Shown: positions 41,869-52,289, counted from the first letter of the stretch. The stretch: DNA of 64,000 nt from Magicicada septendecula (GCA_034769895.1 CM068372.1:381505910-381569909); one strand, 5' to 3'. Notes: generated from the sequence alone by a model not told the origin. Numbers and translations are program-made.

Positions 41869-41876
41869 ATTGTAAG
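41869..41876. repeat. hAT target-site duplication (left)
   Basis: ATTGTAAG, identical to 42565-42572. Confidence 0.85.
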
Positions 41877-42564
41877 CAGGACCGGCCCCAACGCTTCTGC
41901 CGCCCTGTGCAGTATTTATGAGTGCCCCCTCCCCATTTTAACTCTGAACACATTCACGCACACTAGACCTACTCTAAAGATACGGCGATTGCCTTCAAAT
42001 AAGAATTAGGAATGTTGGCATTGTTGTGTTTATCAAATTACTAGAACTTTTTCGCGTTTACGATGCGGCGAACGGCTACAATAAAAATTGTAGAGACAAT
42101 ACAAGAAATCGTGAGACAATAAAAATGTATGCCTATGTGATGACTTAAAATTAAAATACTAACTAAAATTCATTATGATTGAAATGTAACAAAAGTAATA
42201 TATCGCTCGTCTCGCTTTTGCACTGGCAAACTCTTTTATGACTTCGTTGCAATCGAATGATTCAGCTAACTGATGTTATATAGTTGCTAGACCACTCATG
42301 CGAGTCTCGGACATACTCGATCTGAGATAAGTTTTAATACGTTTGAGCTTCGAAAAAGTCCTTTCTCCGCTTGCCACTGTCACAGGTAATGTTAGCAAAA
42401 TTCTTACAGCGACACCAACATGTGGCGCGAACCCATACTCTTGAATAAATTTTGAAGTCTCGACAAACTAATTTAATTTTTTCCCTCAATTTCAAAACTT
42501 AACATCCCGGAATCTGCGGAATCTGGGCGGTGGCACGGTTCGCCCCTGCGTGGACCCCGGCCTG
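41877..42564 (-). mobile_element. Internally deleted hAT element with 8-bp TSD
   Basis: 688 bp with inverted ends (CAGGACCGGCCCC at left; GGACCCCGGCCTG at right) and perfect 8-bp flanks ATTGTAAG, the signature of hAT insertion. On the minus strand (about 42190-42400) it retains a decayed C-terminal dimerisation region reading 'VTVASGERTFSKLKRIKTYLR'-like with stops and shifts, as in ZMYM1-like hAT transposases. The N-terminal and catalytic parts are gone, so it is non-autonomous. Confidence 0.85.
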
Positions 42565-42572
42565 ATTGTAAG
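42565..42572. repeat. hAT target-site duplication (right)
   Basis: ATTGTAAG, identical to 41869-41876. Confidence 0.85.
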
Positions 42573-42795
42573 CTATTTCGTGGAAATCAGTTCACTAAAA
42601 AGGTGTGTACTTCTACACATAGTGAGAATATAAACAGTAACACTTCTAACAGTAGTAATGAGGTTATAGTTCTGTTGTTGGCAACAGTAGTGAAGGTAGT
42701 AGATGCAGTAGTAGATGGAGACACCACACTTATTTCAGCATCAAAAAGAAAACTGAAACGTCTGCAGAATACAGGAAAAGACAATGAGTACTTGT
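42573..42795 (+). pseudogene. Mutator-like transposase N-terminal fragment, 5' part (tentative)
   Basis: The frame reads FRGNQFTKK, a Ser/Asn-rich linker, then ISASKRKLKRL and GKDNEYL. If the hAT insertion is removed, a short upstream stretch ending at 41876 reads into it in frame. The frame stops at a (TTA)n run and appears to continue at 46844 (LSENNKAGNIILDLDILS). The order 'RGNQ..., S-rich, SxxKL, then a hydrophobic IxDLxIL' is one I associate with the N-terminus of Mutator-like transposases of insects. This is recognition by memory, not by search. It is interrupted and without a catalytic core. Confidence 0.35.
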
Positions 42796-43331
42796 TATTA
42801 TTATTATTATTATTTTTTATTATTCCGGCTGTACAATGTTTACAGATTTTCTGGGACCAAAGATTACAGAAGTGATTGAATTGTCATCTTCCACTGGTGG
42901 TTATCCATCCAAAGATGTCAATTTCTCGTTCCCTCAATATAGTCTGAATTTCGTCTATCTAGGTGATAGGTGGTCTACCTCTTTTCCTTCTTCTTGGTGG
43001 GGTCCATTCCATAACTCTCTTTAGCAATCTTTCCTGTGCTATTCTTTTCGTGTGTCCATACCATTGTAATTTTTTGGTTTTGATAAAATAACAATTGAAA
43101 TTTTCACATTCATTCTGTCCTTAATGACTTCATTTCTAATTTTCTCACGTCTGGATACTCTTGACGAACGTGTCCAAAAGTCCATATCTGCTGTCATTAA
43201 TTTTGTTCTTGTGTGTTTATTGGTAGTCCAAACTTCTGAGCCGTAAGTCATGATACTTCTAACAATGGCTTTAAATATTTTGGTTAATAATGTAATCTGC
43301 TTATCCCACAGGATTCCATTTGATGAGATAT
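42796..43331 (-). pseudogene. LINE ORF2 C-terminal relic with (TAA)n tail
   Basis: Minus-strand reading: 'NGILWDKQITLLTKIFKAI', 'MTYGSEVWTTNKHTRTKL', 'MDFWTRSSRVSRREKIRNEVI', 'MNVKISI', then a degraded 'WYGH' and an R/P-rich end. This is the region downstream of the RT in an arthropod LINE family. Its 3' end carries (TTA)n on this strand (42796-42822), a (TAA)n tail in its own sense. Flanks GAGTACTTGT (42786-42795) and GAATACTTGT (46834-46843) are a probable 10-bp target duplication, so the LINE insertion originally spanned to 46833 before a BEL element split it. Confidence 0.75.
43327..43331. repeat. BEL/Pao target-site duplication (left)
   Basis: GATAT, identical to 46803-46807. Confidence 0.7.
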
Positions 43332-43751
43332 TGTTGCGTTGAACTTACTGTTCCCTCGCGTAGCTTGGGGTTAACGGCTGTTCACACTTTACACCATAGG
43401 CTGGGTTTAAACAAAATGTAAGACGATAAAAGTGGACTGTATAAACGGTTTATTATAAAAAAAGCAGATTAAATCATACTTATGCAATTCGGTGCATCCG
43501 CGCTTGCCCGTACGACTGCATATCTAATAATTGAGTTAATTAAAAACTGAATCAATTGAATCGTTCACATATTACCGGCCGTAAATTGAATTTTGCGTAA
43601 CACGCGCGGAACAGGCTGCTGCCTCTTGGAGCTCCGCCATCTGACTCCTAGATTGGAAGGGGGGGGAACGACCTTAGCTGGTCGGGCGATAAGCGATATA
43701 CAGCCGACGTCACAGGCGAATTATGGTTTGAATACATTTTGAATCTGAACA
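43332..43751 (-). repeat. 3' LTR of BEL/Pao element
   Basis: 420 bp starting TGTTGCG and ending GAACA on this strand (TG...CA). Its terminal 50 bp (43701-43750) recur with one mismatch at 46752-46801, next to the other end of the element. In the element's own orientation (minus) this is the downstream LTR, following the pol region and a tandem-repeat tract. Confidence 0.7.
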
Positions 43752-43825
43752 TACTGCCCGTCAAAAATCGAAGATTTCGATTTTTCCCGAGCTTGATGCA
43801 GTGAGGGCAACAGTGGCTACATAAA

Positions 43826-44245
43826 TTGATTGTAACACATAACTGAATACAATGCGTAAATTGAATAGAATACATGAATCGCATAAATCACATAAATTGA
43901 ATGCAATACATAATTGAATAGAATACATGAATCGCATCAATCACATAAATTGAATACAATACATAATTGAATAGAATACATAGATTGAATAAAAAACATG
44001 AATTGACTACAACTCATAAATTGAATGGCATGCATACATCGCATAAATCACAAAAATCGAATGCAATACATAAATTGAATAGAATACATGATTGAATAAA
44101 ATACATGAATTGACTGCAACGCATAAATTGAATGGCATGCATAAATCGCATAAATCACATAAATTGAATATAATACATAAATTAAATAGAATACATAGAT
44201 TGAATAAAATACACGAATCGCATAAATTGAATAAAGTCCTCTGCA
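43826..44245. repeat. Tandem repeat array inside BEL element
   Basis: A degenerate array built from phrases CATAAATTGAATAGAATACATGA and ATCGCATAAATCACATAAATTG. The first units are about 53 bp long and repeat almost exactly; later units vary and seem to form a longer ~120 bp period around 44000-44230. The array lies between the pol C-terminus and the 3' LTR. The frames in it (poly CILFNLC-like) are artefacts. Confidence 0.85.
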
Positions 44246-44334
44246 CAAGCCAACATTACTGAGGACCAGAACAATAACACCCCTTCGCATAGAGTGAAAC
44301 CCATACGAGTGACGACAGTCCTTATTCGTTGGAC

Positions 44335-46751
44335 ACAGGTAAAGCGCACAGCTTATGAATAGGTCGCCGCAATATACCACGGGGAGTGCGGACGTCAACG
44401 ACGTGCACCAACTGGTCGTCGCCTATGAAAACCTTAGTGACCACACCCAAACCCCAGTGTAATGGAGGGGCGTTATCCTCTATAATTATGACCACATCAC
44501 CCTACGCGAGGTTTCTCTTGGGTGTCTGCCATTTATTACGTTGTTGAAGCTGGTGCAGGTAGTCCTTGTACCACCTGCTCCAGATAGAGTGTACAAATTT
44601 CTGCAGCAATTGCCAGCGTCGCAGTTGGTTGCATGGAATGGCTACAAGGTCAGCGTCGGGGAGGGCTGTCAAGACCGACCCAATTAAGAAGTGTAAGAGA
44701 ATGTGGATCCTAGCATCAAATGATATGGCAGAAAGAGGACGGGAGTTCAAACACGCCTCAATTTGAGTAAGGATCGTGTATAATTCCTCAAGTTAAGAAT
44801 GGTGGCGCCAATGGTGCGGCGCAGATGATGCTTGACGCTTTTTACACCACTCTCCCAAAGGCCGCCGAAGTGCGGTGAGGAGGGTGGAATGAACGACCAC
44901 TTGAAACCTTGGGCAAGTGAGAATAAGTGAATACTCGTTTTAAATTCCTCAGAGGTAAATAATTTGTATAACTCGCGCAAAGTGGAACTCGCGGCCTTAA
45001 AATTGGTGTCGTTGTCAGACATCATTTCCCCAGGAATGCCACGACGGGCAATGAATCGTTTAAAGGCGGCAATAAATGCATCAGCAGTCAGGTCAGACAC
45101 CAATTCCAAATGAATGGCCTTCGTAGCGAGACAGACAAACGAGCATATGTATGCCTTTGAGGTAGTCTTGGATCGCTGCCCGCCATGACGGATCACGATA
45201 GGGCCGCCGTATTCTACAGCAGACGAAGAAAAGGCCTTGGTCAATACCACTCTTGACGAAGGCAACTGACCAAGTTGCTGCGTCTGTTTGTGGGTTCTGA
45301 AGCGAAAGCACTTGATGCGCTTACGGATGACAGAACCGACAACAATCTTGCCGTTGACGATCCAATACCTTTGACGAACAGAACTACGCGTTAACTGAAC
45401 GCCCGCGTGAAGCAGCCTCTATTATTAATCTAGTGAGGTGGGCAGAATCTAGTTTTGGTGCAGAATAATCTGATGGTTTAGTGTCGTAAGGCAAATCGGA
45501 ATGTTGGAGACGACCTCCAACCCGAAGTAACCCGGAATCGTTGATGAATAGGTCAAGAGAGATAATTTTGCTAGATTTGGATAGATTGCCATTCTTTATC
45601 TCAATGATCTCCTAGTGATAGTACGTGAATTGGGATTGGCGTATAAAAAAATTTAAAGTGGTCCCGAACCAGGGGAACTCGATCTCAGATTATAGATAAA
45701 TCTGAAACAATAGCTGATAACGCGTATCAATCTCTGAAGAGTGGAAAACTCTTCACTTATATCTGTAGCGACGACGCTAGCCATACATTCAAGAATTGCC
45801 GATTGTTTTTGTTCAGATCGGCACTCCCGTATGGTGGCCGAATCATTTGTGCTGAATTTGGGGTGGCGAACTGGATCTTGCAAAAGCCATGCCGGACCAT
45901 CCCACCACAATTAGAAGTTCCGCAATTTGTCTGGATGACAACCACGAGATAGAATATCGGCGGGGTTATACTGGGACTTCACAAGATGCCAGTCAGCGTT
46001 ATTGGAACCCTGCTGGATTTCAGCCACACGATTTGCGACGAAGGTCTTCCACCTGGAGGACTCACCGTGTATCCAGTGGATGGCGACCATGGAGTCGGAG
46101 TACAGATGGATCTCATGAGCTTGTATGTTCAATGCGCGAATAACCTTTTGAAGCAAACGGACAAGCAGAAGACAACCGCATAACTCAAGTCTGGGCAGTG
46201 TAATTTGTTTTAGGGGGGCTACCCTGGATTTCGAACACAGTAAATTGAATGAGACACGCCCATTATCATATACAATTATTGCGTATATGCAACAACCATA
46301 ACCCTCACAGGAAGCATCCGCGAACCCGTGAATTTGAAACGATCTCGTGTATGGGTTAGACTTTATGCAACGGTTCACATTAATCTTATTGACTAGATTT
46401 ATTTTACTATACAATTCCCTCCATTTGGGGAGAAGAGAATCTGATAAGACCGCATCCCAATTCGTTTTTGCTTGCCAAAGCTGCTGCATGAAAAGTTTAT
46501 ATAGAAAAACTACGCAAGTAGACCCAACGGGTCATAAAAGCTCGCAATTACCGAAAGAACAGTTCTTTTGGTAAACACCTCATGGCAAGGTTTGAACGTT
46601 GCCTTATAAACAAACATGTCGGAACCGTTGTTCCATAGAGCCCCAAAGTGCTCACATTTTCACCCTTGTTTAGGGGTATGGCAGTGCCGCTTTGGTTTAT
46701 GATTTCTTGGGTGTTGGAAGAACATTTGTGCAGGGGAAACCCATATTGTTG
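44335..46751 (-). pseudogene. BEL/Pao pol relic: RT end, RNase H, integrase, DUF5641
   Basis: Minus strand, from 46751 down. The RT end has ASFYDPLGLLA (about 46500-46560). RNase H follows at 45911-46489 (FADASCEGYGCCIY, LPRLELCGCLLL, LYSDSMVAIHWI, NPADILSRGC). A zinc-binding and integrase core lies at about 44747-45400 (RYWIVNGK, KAYICSFVCLATKAIHLELV, MSDNDTNF, PPSSPHFGGLWESGVKS). A frameshift near 44785 follows, then LTQIEACLNSRPLS, FLIGSVLTALPD and a DUF5641-like tail (GDVVIIIEDN..PLHWGLGVV..RPIHKLCALP). The first integrase carboxylate is Glu in VEYGGP, where VDYAGP is usual. Frameshifts and stops make it inactive. Confidence 0.88.
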
Positions 46752-46802
46752 CAGCCGACGTCACAGGCGAATTATGGTTTGAATACATTTTAAATCTGAA
46801 CA
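46752..46802 (-). repeat. Truncated 5' LTR of BEL/Pao element
   Basis: 50 bp matching 43701-43750 with one mismatch, ending ...CTGAACA and followed at once by GATAT. The other ~370 bp of this LTR are deleted. Confidence 0.7.
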
Positions 46803-46807
46803 GATAT
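46803..46807. repeat. BEL/Pao target-site duplication (right)
   Basis: GATAT, identical to 43327-43331. Confidence 0.7.
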
Positions 46808-46843
46808 AGATATCCAATGTATTAACAGACAGTGAATACTTGT

Positions 46844-46990
46844 CTGAAAATAATAAAGCAGGTAATATAATATTAGACTTGGACATTTTGAGTGTAGCGC
46901 CATAACAAAATTGAGTGGTAACAGTATTGAAAAAAGTTTTTCCGAAGCTGGGGTATTTACATGCTTAGCGGAGGAAGGGATGAAGCGTTA
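46844..46990 (+). pseudogene. Mutator-like fragment, 3' part (tentative)
   Basis: Reads LSENNKAGNIILDLDILS directly after the duplicated TACTTGT. This joins in sense with GKDNEYL at 42795 if the LINE/BEL insertion is removed. It decays within about 100 bp and meets a (GA)n run at 47023-47052. Confidence 0.35.
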
Positions 46991-47020
46991 GCTGAAGGTT
47001 GTGGCGTGACAATGAGCGAG

Positions 47021-47022
<2 letters not shown>

Positions 47023-47052
<30 letters not shown>
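47023..47052. repeat. (GA)n microsatellite
   Basis: About 15 GA units. Confidence 0.9.
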
Positions 47053-47055
<3 letters not shown>

Positions 47056-47476
47056 TAAAGTTTGTTAGCAGTTGAATAATTCATAAAGTTGGCGGCCGCA
47101 CGTACTGTACCATACCGTACTGGTCAGAGTATTGTGTAATATTCCGGTCGGAGATGAGATTGATTCCAACGATCCATCACAAAACAGTCGGAGCCAATGA
47201 ATAGCCGAGCCGCAAACGCCACCTTCCCGCTCCGTCTGTCAAACCTAATTGCTGATGGAAGGCTAACTGATTTTGTACCGGTACTGTATAAATTGAACAT
47301 TATTATTAATTATTCATTTAATACTAAGATGTCACGAGAAATATATCTGAATGTGCTGTAGTCTTGCTTGTAATTCAGAGTACAGAACCTGCTTTAAAAA
47401 ATCTAATGGTGATGACTATGTTATTATTATTATTTTTTTTTTTACACGAACAGGGTTGCCGTGGACCACGCGAATA

Positions 47477-48660
47477 TCACTTCCTTTTCTTCTCCTGCCA
47501 GAAGGGCCTCATTCGTACACTATGCGCCGCCTTCTTTTCCACTGTCCACCCCTTTCTCGTCTTCTTCTCCCCGCAGAGAACATCAAGATTTTGAATTTTG
47601 TTTCTGTATGTATTTCTATCCACACAGTCGTTCAAAGAGATACCCAGTTTCATTATTTCCCCCTTGAGTTGTTTGGTGTATCCGTTCAGACTGGAAAGTT
47701 GCCAAATATAGTTAAAAATTTGTTTATTTAATCTGGACCGATCCATCCGAACCATATGTCCAAGGAATCTCAGTCTTTTCCTTCAGAAAGCCGTTTACAG
47801 ATCTTCCAGATATAGGCTATATACAGCTTTTCTTTGGGTCTATTCCTGTACCCATCTTCGGTTTTCTTGGGGCCATAAATTTTCTGTAGAATTCTTCGTT
47901 CAATTTTAAGAAGAGGTTCCAAATTTTGAAAACACGATGTTTGCACTCCATACATGATCACCGCTCTGGTCACAGTGCTATAATGGCGGACATTAGCAAT
48001 GAAAATGTTTTTCATTCCGCACAGTTCACGGGTTAGAGTAAAGTCCTTTGATAATTTGAGTTTCCTAACCTTTAAGGATTCTTTGTCTGGGAGGTTTCGG
48101 GATATGTTTTCCCCAAGATATTTAAAATTGTTAGTATATTTTATTTCTCCATACGTAGTCTCCAGGCCCATTTTCGGGAATTTAAATAGGGTGGTCATAA
48201 TTTCCGTTATAGGAAAGGAAATTTGGAGGCCAGTTTTCTCCGCTATCTCTTTGAGATCTTATACTTGCTTTCTTGCTTCTTCTCTGAGTGGGCGAAGATG
48301 CCAAGATCATCCGCGAAAGCTAAACAGTTCTATTTTACGCCTATGGATTTGTTACCTATTCTAACCCTAGTGGAATTGATTTTATGGAAGGTTTTCATAA
48401 CTTTATCTAGGACACAGTTAAAGAGAGTAGGGGAGAGTCCATCCCCTTGACGTACGCCAGTGTGAATTGGGAAGGCGTCACTAAGTTCTTGTAGGAATTT
48501 AATTTTGGAACCTGTATCGGTTAAAGTTAATTTAACTAAATTTAGAGTTTTGGGATCGACACCGCATTCCTGCAGACACTGGAAGAAGGTCTCTCGATCC
48601 ACTGAATCCTAACCCTTCAGAAAATCAATGAAGGTTATGAAGAGGGGGATATTTCTTTGA
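47477..48660 (-). pseudogene. LINE reverse-transcriptase relic
   Basis: Minus-strand reading from 48660: 'PLFITFIDFLKG', 'DSVDRETFFQCLQECGVD', 'HTGVRQGDGLSPTLFNCVLDKVM', then a frameshifted LAFADDLGIF catalytic box (about 48270-48320). 'NNFKYLGENIS', 'AVIMYGVQTSCFQ', 'IERRILQKIYGP', 'LRFLGHMVRMD' and a long basic C-terminal segment (47477-47755, ending ...AHSVRMRPFWQEKKRK) follow. The catalytic FADD is still legible. Frameshifts at about 48300 and 47770 and several stops inactivate it. It is 5'-truncated: no endonuclease is seen. Confidence 0.8.
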
Positions 48661-48669
48661 AGGAAATAC

Positions 48670-49012
48670 CTAATGATCAACTTCAAACTTCACGCCCGAC
48701 AGCGTAGTTGCGCTTATGCTTCGCGGTCAGGCGGAATGGGACCGCATCAGCACATTTATCAGTTGGTCCTACTAGAAAAAAAAAGACAGGCCCAACTTGT
48801 ACGGCCAGTAGAAGATAAGGAACAGCTAGAAGGAGCCCGATAAGGGCGTAATAGGCTCCATCCTGAAGTAATACGGTAAGTGGTTCCAGGATGGATATGA
48901 ATCCCTGAATTAGAGGTGGGGTTCTTAGTGGGTGAGAGTCCCACCTATCAGAGGAAGTGGGATGCCTCCTCTGACGGTGCAAAACGCATTTTTCTCCCTC
49001 TATAAAAAAATA
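48670..49012. other. Unassigned repeat-like tract
   Basis: Contains GGTGAGAGTCCCACC and GACGGTGCAAAACGCA and leads into a TTA run. Two overlapping minus-strand frames have no domain. Possibly a 3' UTR of an element. Confidence 0.3.

Positions 49013-49046
<34 letters not shown>
49013..49046. repeat. (TTA)n tract
   Basis: About 11 TTA units. It may be the (TAA)n tail of the minus-strand repeat at 49047-49345. Confidence 0.85.
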
Positions 49047-49047
<1 letters not shown>

Positions 49048-49345
49048 TGAATTGATAAAATAGAAGGTGGACAACTACCAAATAATAGCCTATTACCAAA
49101 AGAGGCGCTAAATTACACGCACAAGGGCGGTCAAGTATGATAGACGGATTCATCAGACCGTCGTATGACCCCTGTGAGGCCGAACAGGTAGTGCTGCCCA
49201 ATCCCTTTATGGTAGATGATGATGATGTTGGTGACAACCGTACGGTAGTGTCTGAATTTGGCCTGCAGGTCAGTGATTTTGATTTAGATTTGTATGTCTT
49301 ATGACATAGTCTGAACGCCATCTCTATCTTTCTCACCGTTTCTTC
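49047..49345 (-). repeat. Dispersed repeat shared with 11470-11576
   Basis: The distal 140 bp (49205-49345) match 11470-11576 in reverse complement (CTGTGTCATAAGAC, GGCCAAATCCAGACAC, GTACGGTTGTC). The remainder continues to a TTA run. Probably a short retroelement with a simple-repeat tail. Confidence 0.45.
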
Positions 49346-49371
49346 AATCATTGCTTCTCATGATACTCGAC

Positions 49372-49556
<185 letters not shown>

Positions 49557-49559
49557 GAG

Positions 49560-50320
49560 GTGGTGAGTCTAATTTTAAAAGTTGCTAAATGTAAACGAAA
49601 CAGGCCTACAAAGAAATAAAAAAAACTTACTTTTGTGCCCCGATAACCTCATGAACTCGCTGAGTTTTGTTAACGTGGGCGATAGGTCTGAAGTTAATTT
49701 GTATATAGTAATTCAACTCATTTTTATTTATACGTTTTTTAAACAGTACGGTCAAAACACGTCTTTATACTTGTGACTGGATTAGCACGATAAACGTTAG
49801 AGCTTGAACAAAGGGGACAAAAATAAACTCCATCCGGTCATCGATTTACATGATTGGGGGGGGGGGTTATCGAAGAGTCCGAATACTCCCACGGCCTGGA
49901 TAAGCAGGTGCTACACGCAGCCAACACGTCACTGTGTGCAATAGAAATTCTTTTATATTAGTCAACTGCTCACAGAACACAAAGGGCTGCTTTGTTTTAA
50001 ATATGATTTACAAGCCGACCCGACCCTGCCCGGTCGACTCTTGACAAAAGACAGTTTTATTGGTCAAGCCATTATACTGCAGAGTCGATCGTAGCAGAGT
50101 AAGATTGTAAAACAAACCCTAAGTCGTTTATTTAATTAGGCATTAATAGCAAGCGTAAATTATAGGAGGCATTAGTGTCACCTCGTCAGTGTATATGGGC
50201 GCCCGCCTGGCAGACTGCGGGAAGAAATACAACAACACAGCACAACAGTTCTGTATCGGAAAGTTTTCTTCTTTAAAGCAGTTTGGAATTAGAGGTGTGC
50301 TAAACTATTATTTGAAAGTA
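49560..50320. other. No gene recognised
   Basis: Unremarkable sequence with a short G run at 49856-49866. No supported frame. Confidence 0.3.
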
Positions 50321-50329
50321 ACAGGTACG

Positions 50330-50800
50330 GACGAAGGACCGTGGTTAGTTGCGGCCTAATCGTATAAAACCCTGTCAGTTGCGTTGCGAACGACGTGGAA
50401 ATTTGAACCTTGTCAGTTGCGATCAATTACATTTTCATGTAATAATACTGTAATTACTATTATAAGTCTATTCAATCCTAGCCTAACCTAACCTAACCTA
50501 ACTTAACTTAACTTAACCTAACCTAACCTAACCTAACCTAACCTAATCTAATTTAACGTAACCTAACCTAACCTAACCTGATCTAACCTAACCTAATCTA
50601 ACTTAATAAAAATATTGGAAGAAAGAGGTTACTCGCACAAATGAGAAGTTGTAAAATTGAAATCTAATCGAAGTTCAGAACAGGAACGTTTCTAAATGAC
50701 AGATGCTGTCAGTAAGTGAAAGTGCGGGGCGCAATTTACCGCTTAATAATAGGTAAAAACGCTGTTTCGTCGCAACTGGCCGAGACCGCGAACGAAACCG
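50330..50800. repeat. Repeat unit enclosing telomere-like block
   Basis: Flanking phrases GGACCGTGGTTAGTTGCGGCC (left) and TCGCAACTGGCCGAGACCGCG (right) form a weak inverted repeat around the CCTAA block. Together with the similar context at 10400-10860 this suggests a dispersed element that carries telomere-like repeats internally. Confidence 0.4.
50477..50607. repeat. Degenerate (CCTAA)n, arthropod telomere-type
   Basis: About 25 pentamers of CCTAA (TTAGG on the other strand) with variants CTTAA and TCTAA. TTAGG is the ancestral arthropod telomere unit. The block is interstitial here, flanked on both sides by ordinary sequence. Confidence 0.9.
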
Positions 50801-50809
50801 TTCCAAAAA

Positions 50810-51736
50810 AATAACACGTACAAATACCTGTTATTATATACCTATTATACATATACGTGTATTATATAACTTGTTATAAGAAATAAATACAATTGAAGCT
50901 AAAAGTATTAACAGTGTTACCTTACACCGTGACTTTATTAAGTTGTTACTGTGTAAAAAAAATAAGAAACGAGAGAATTTACAGGCCTATCTCCCTTTGG
51001 GAATACTAATTAATTTAAGTTTTCACTAGGAGTAAACAAGCTGACATAGATTTAATATTAAATTATATTGATTCCATTTTGGTTAGACAAATCAGTTGCA
51101 AAACTCAGCCAATGCAATTTAGAGTGCATGTAATAGCACAACAAATAATGTGAAAAAAAAGTGAGATGTGAAGTTAAGATCGTCTCCGAAATCACATTAA
51201 TATAAAGTACTATATGCCCTATCAGCCACTCTGTAGGTATAAACACAATATAATTCGCGTTTTCAAAATTTACCAAGTTAGTGATAAGTATAATATATAA
51301 TTTTTATTATAATGTGTATTATATATCTGCATAACACACGAGAATAAATGTAACACCAGTCTGAATTTTTTTCATTTATTAAAAACAGCTTTGTTGATTT
51401 GGCATATAGATATTCTGAACTTCGCTGGTTTGCTTCGTTTTGTACAAGTATGACAATCGGCACATGTGCAGAATGAAGTACTGAGCACCAAAAAGTGGCT
51501 TTGTACTCGTGTACTCGTGTACTCGTAATACTCGTAGTACTCGATTACTTGTTTATTCGTTAGTTGCGTAGGGGGATCCCGCGACTCGGAACAGCGAGTC
51601 CGCGATTAATCGGAACGGGTATTTCGACTTTTCTGTTTTCAGTTATCGTTGAATCGGAACAGGCTTTTTCAACTTTTCAGTCACTGTTATATCCGTTCCA
51701 CACAAAAAAATAATCGTTCCAAAATACCTGTTATAG
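50810..51736. other. No gene recognised
   Basis: AT-rich. Contains a short array of TGTACTCG-like units at 51508-51545 and two phrases (GAATCGGAAC...CAACTTTTC, about 51600-51680) that look like a small direct duplication. Confidence 0.35.
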
Positions 51737-52284
51737 GTATGTCGACCAGTTTGGATTTCGTCTGTATACCTTCAGGACCAGCAGCAAGAGTTCCGCAATC
51801 AAAGATCATACCTATGCGATCCCTGTATGAGGCTACTTGGCTAAGACCCATAAGCGAAAGCTTCAGTCAGTCCTGGACCGAGGATTGCGCTAAAACCTGA
51901 CTTCTAACAAGACCATCCGAGAATCTCTGCGTGTGCGTTCCCTGAACGCCACCATACGGACACTTTCCCGAAAGTTCTATTACCGATGCCCCGCAACCCA
52001 TCAATCACCTCACTAGCGCCTTCGGTCGCAACCCATCTGTGCCAGGCGAATCTTGGACCCAGCCTCGGCCTACAATCACCCTCAATTAGGTAAGTAATTG
52101 AATCTCACGGCCGGTAGCAGGCCACACCCTTATCACCCAGTCATCCAGTAACGTCCATGGTCTCTGCGGCAGGAGCTCTACGAGAAGCATGCGGGACGAG
52201 CGGGCGACGGCCTTGCGTGCTAGGCGACGGCCTTGCGTACTAGCCGACGGCCTTCGTCCAGCACAGCCCCTGACCTAAAAAAAA
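51737..52284 (+). pseudogene. Rearranged jockey ORF2 scrap with 3' UTR and poly(A)
   Basis: The frame begins DQFGFR (equal to EQFGFR near residue 547 of the intact ORF2), jumps by internal deletion to GYLAKTHKRKLQSVLDRGLR (intact: GYLAAMHKKKLQSVLDRGLR), then RVRSLNATIRTLSRKFY and a decayed end. A 3' UTR follows with three tandem GCGACGGCCTTGCGT-like units of 20-22 bp (52200-52258) and an A run at 52276-52284. It is a distinct, old jockey relative of the pair at 22.9-33.4 kb. Confidence 0.75.
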
Positions 52285-52289
52285 ATCCA

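Larger units (their letters stand above)
43332..46802 (-). mobile_element. BEL/Pao retrotransposon, internally deleted
   Basis: The insertion is bounded by 5-bp GATAT repeats. In element orientation it has only 51 bp of the 5' LTR (46752-46802), directly fused to the middle of RT. RNase H and integrase follow, then a C-terminal DUF5641-like part, a tandem-repeat tract and a complete 3' LTR. gag, protease and most of RT are missing, presumably lost in one internal deletion. It interrupts the LINE at 42796-46833. Confidence 0.8.

Noticed and set aside
44007..44398. Cys/Leu/Phe/Asn-rich minus frames
   Set aside because: Translation of the BEL tandem array.
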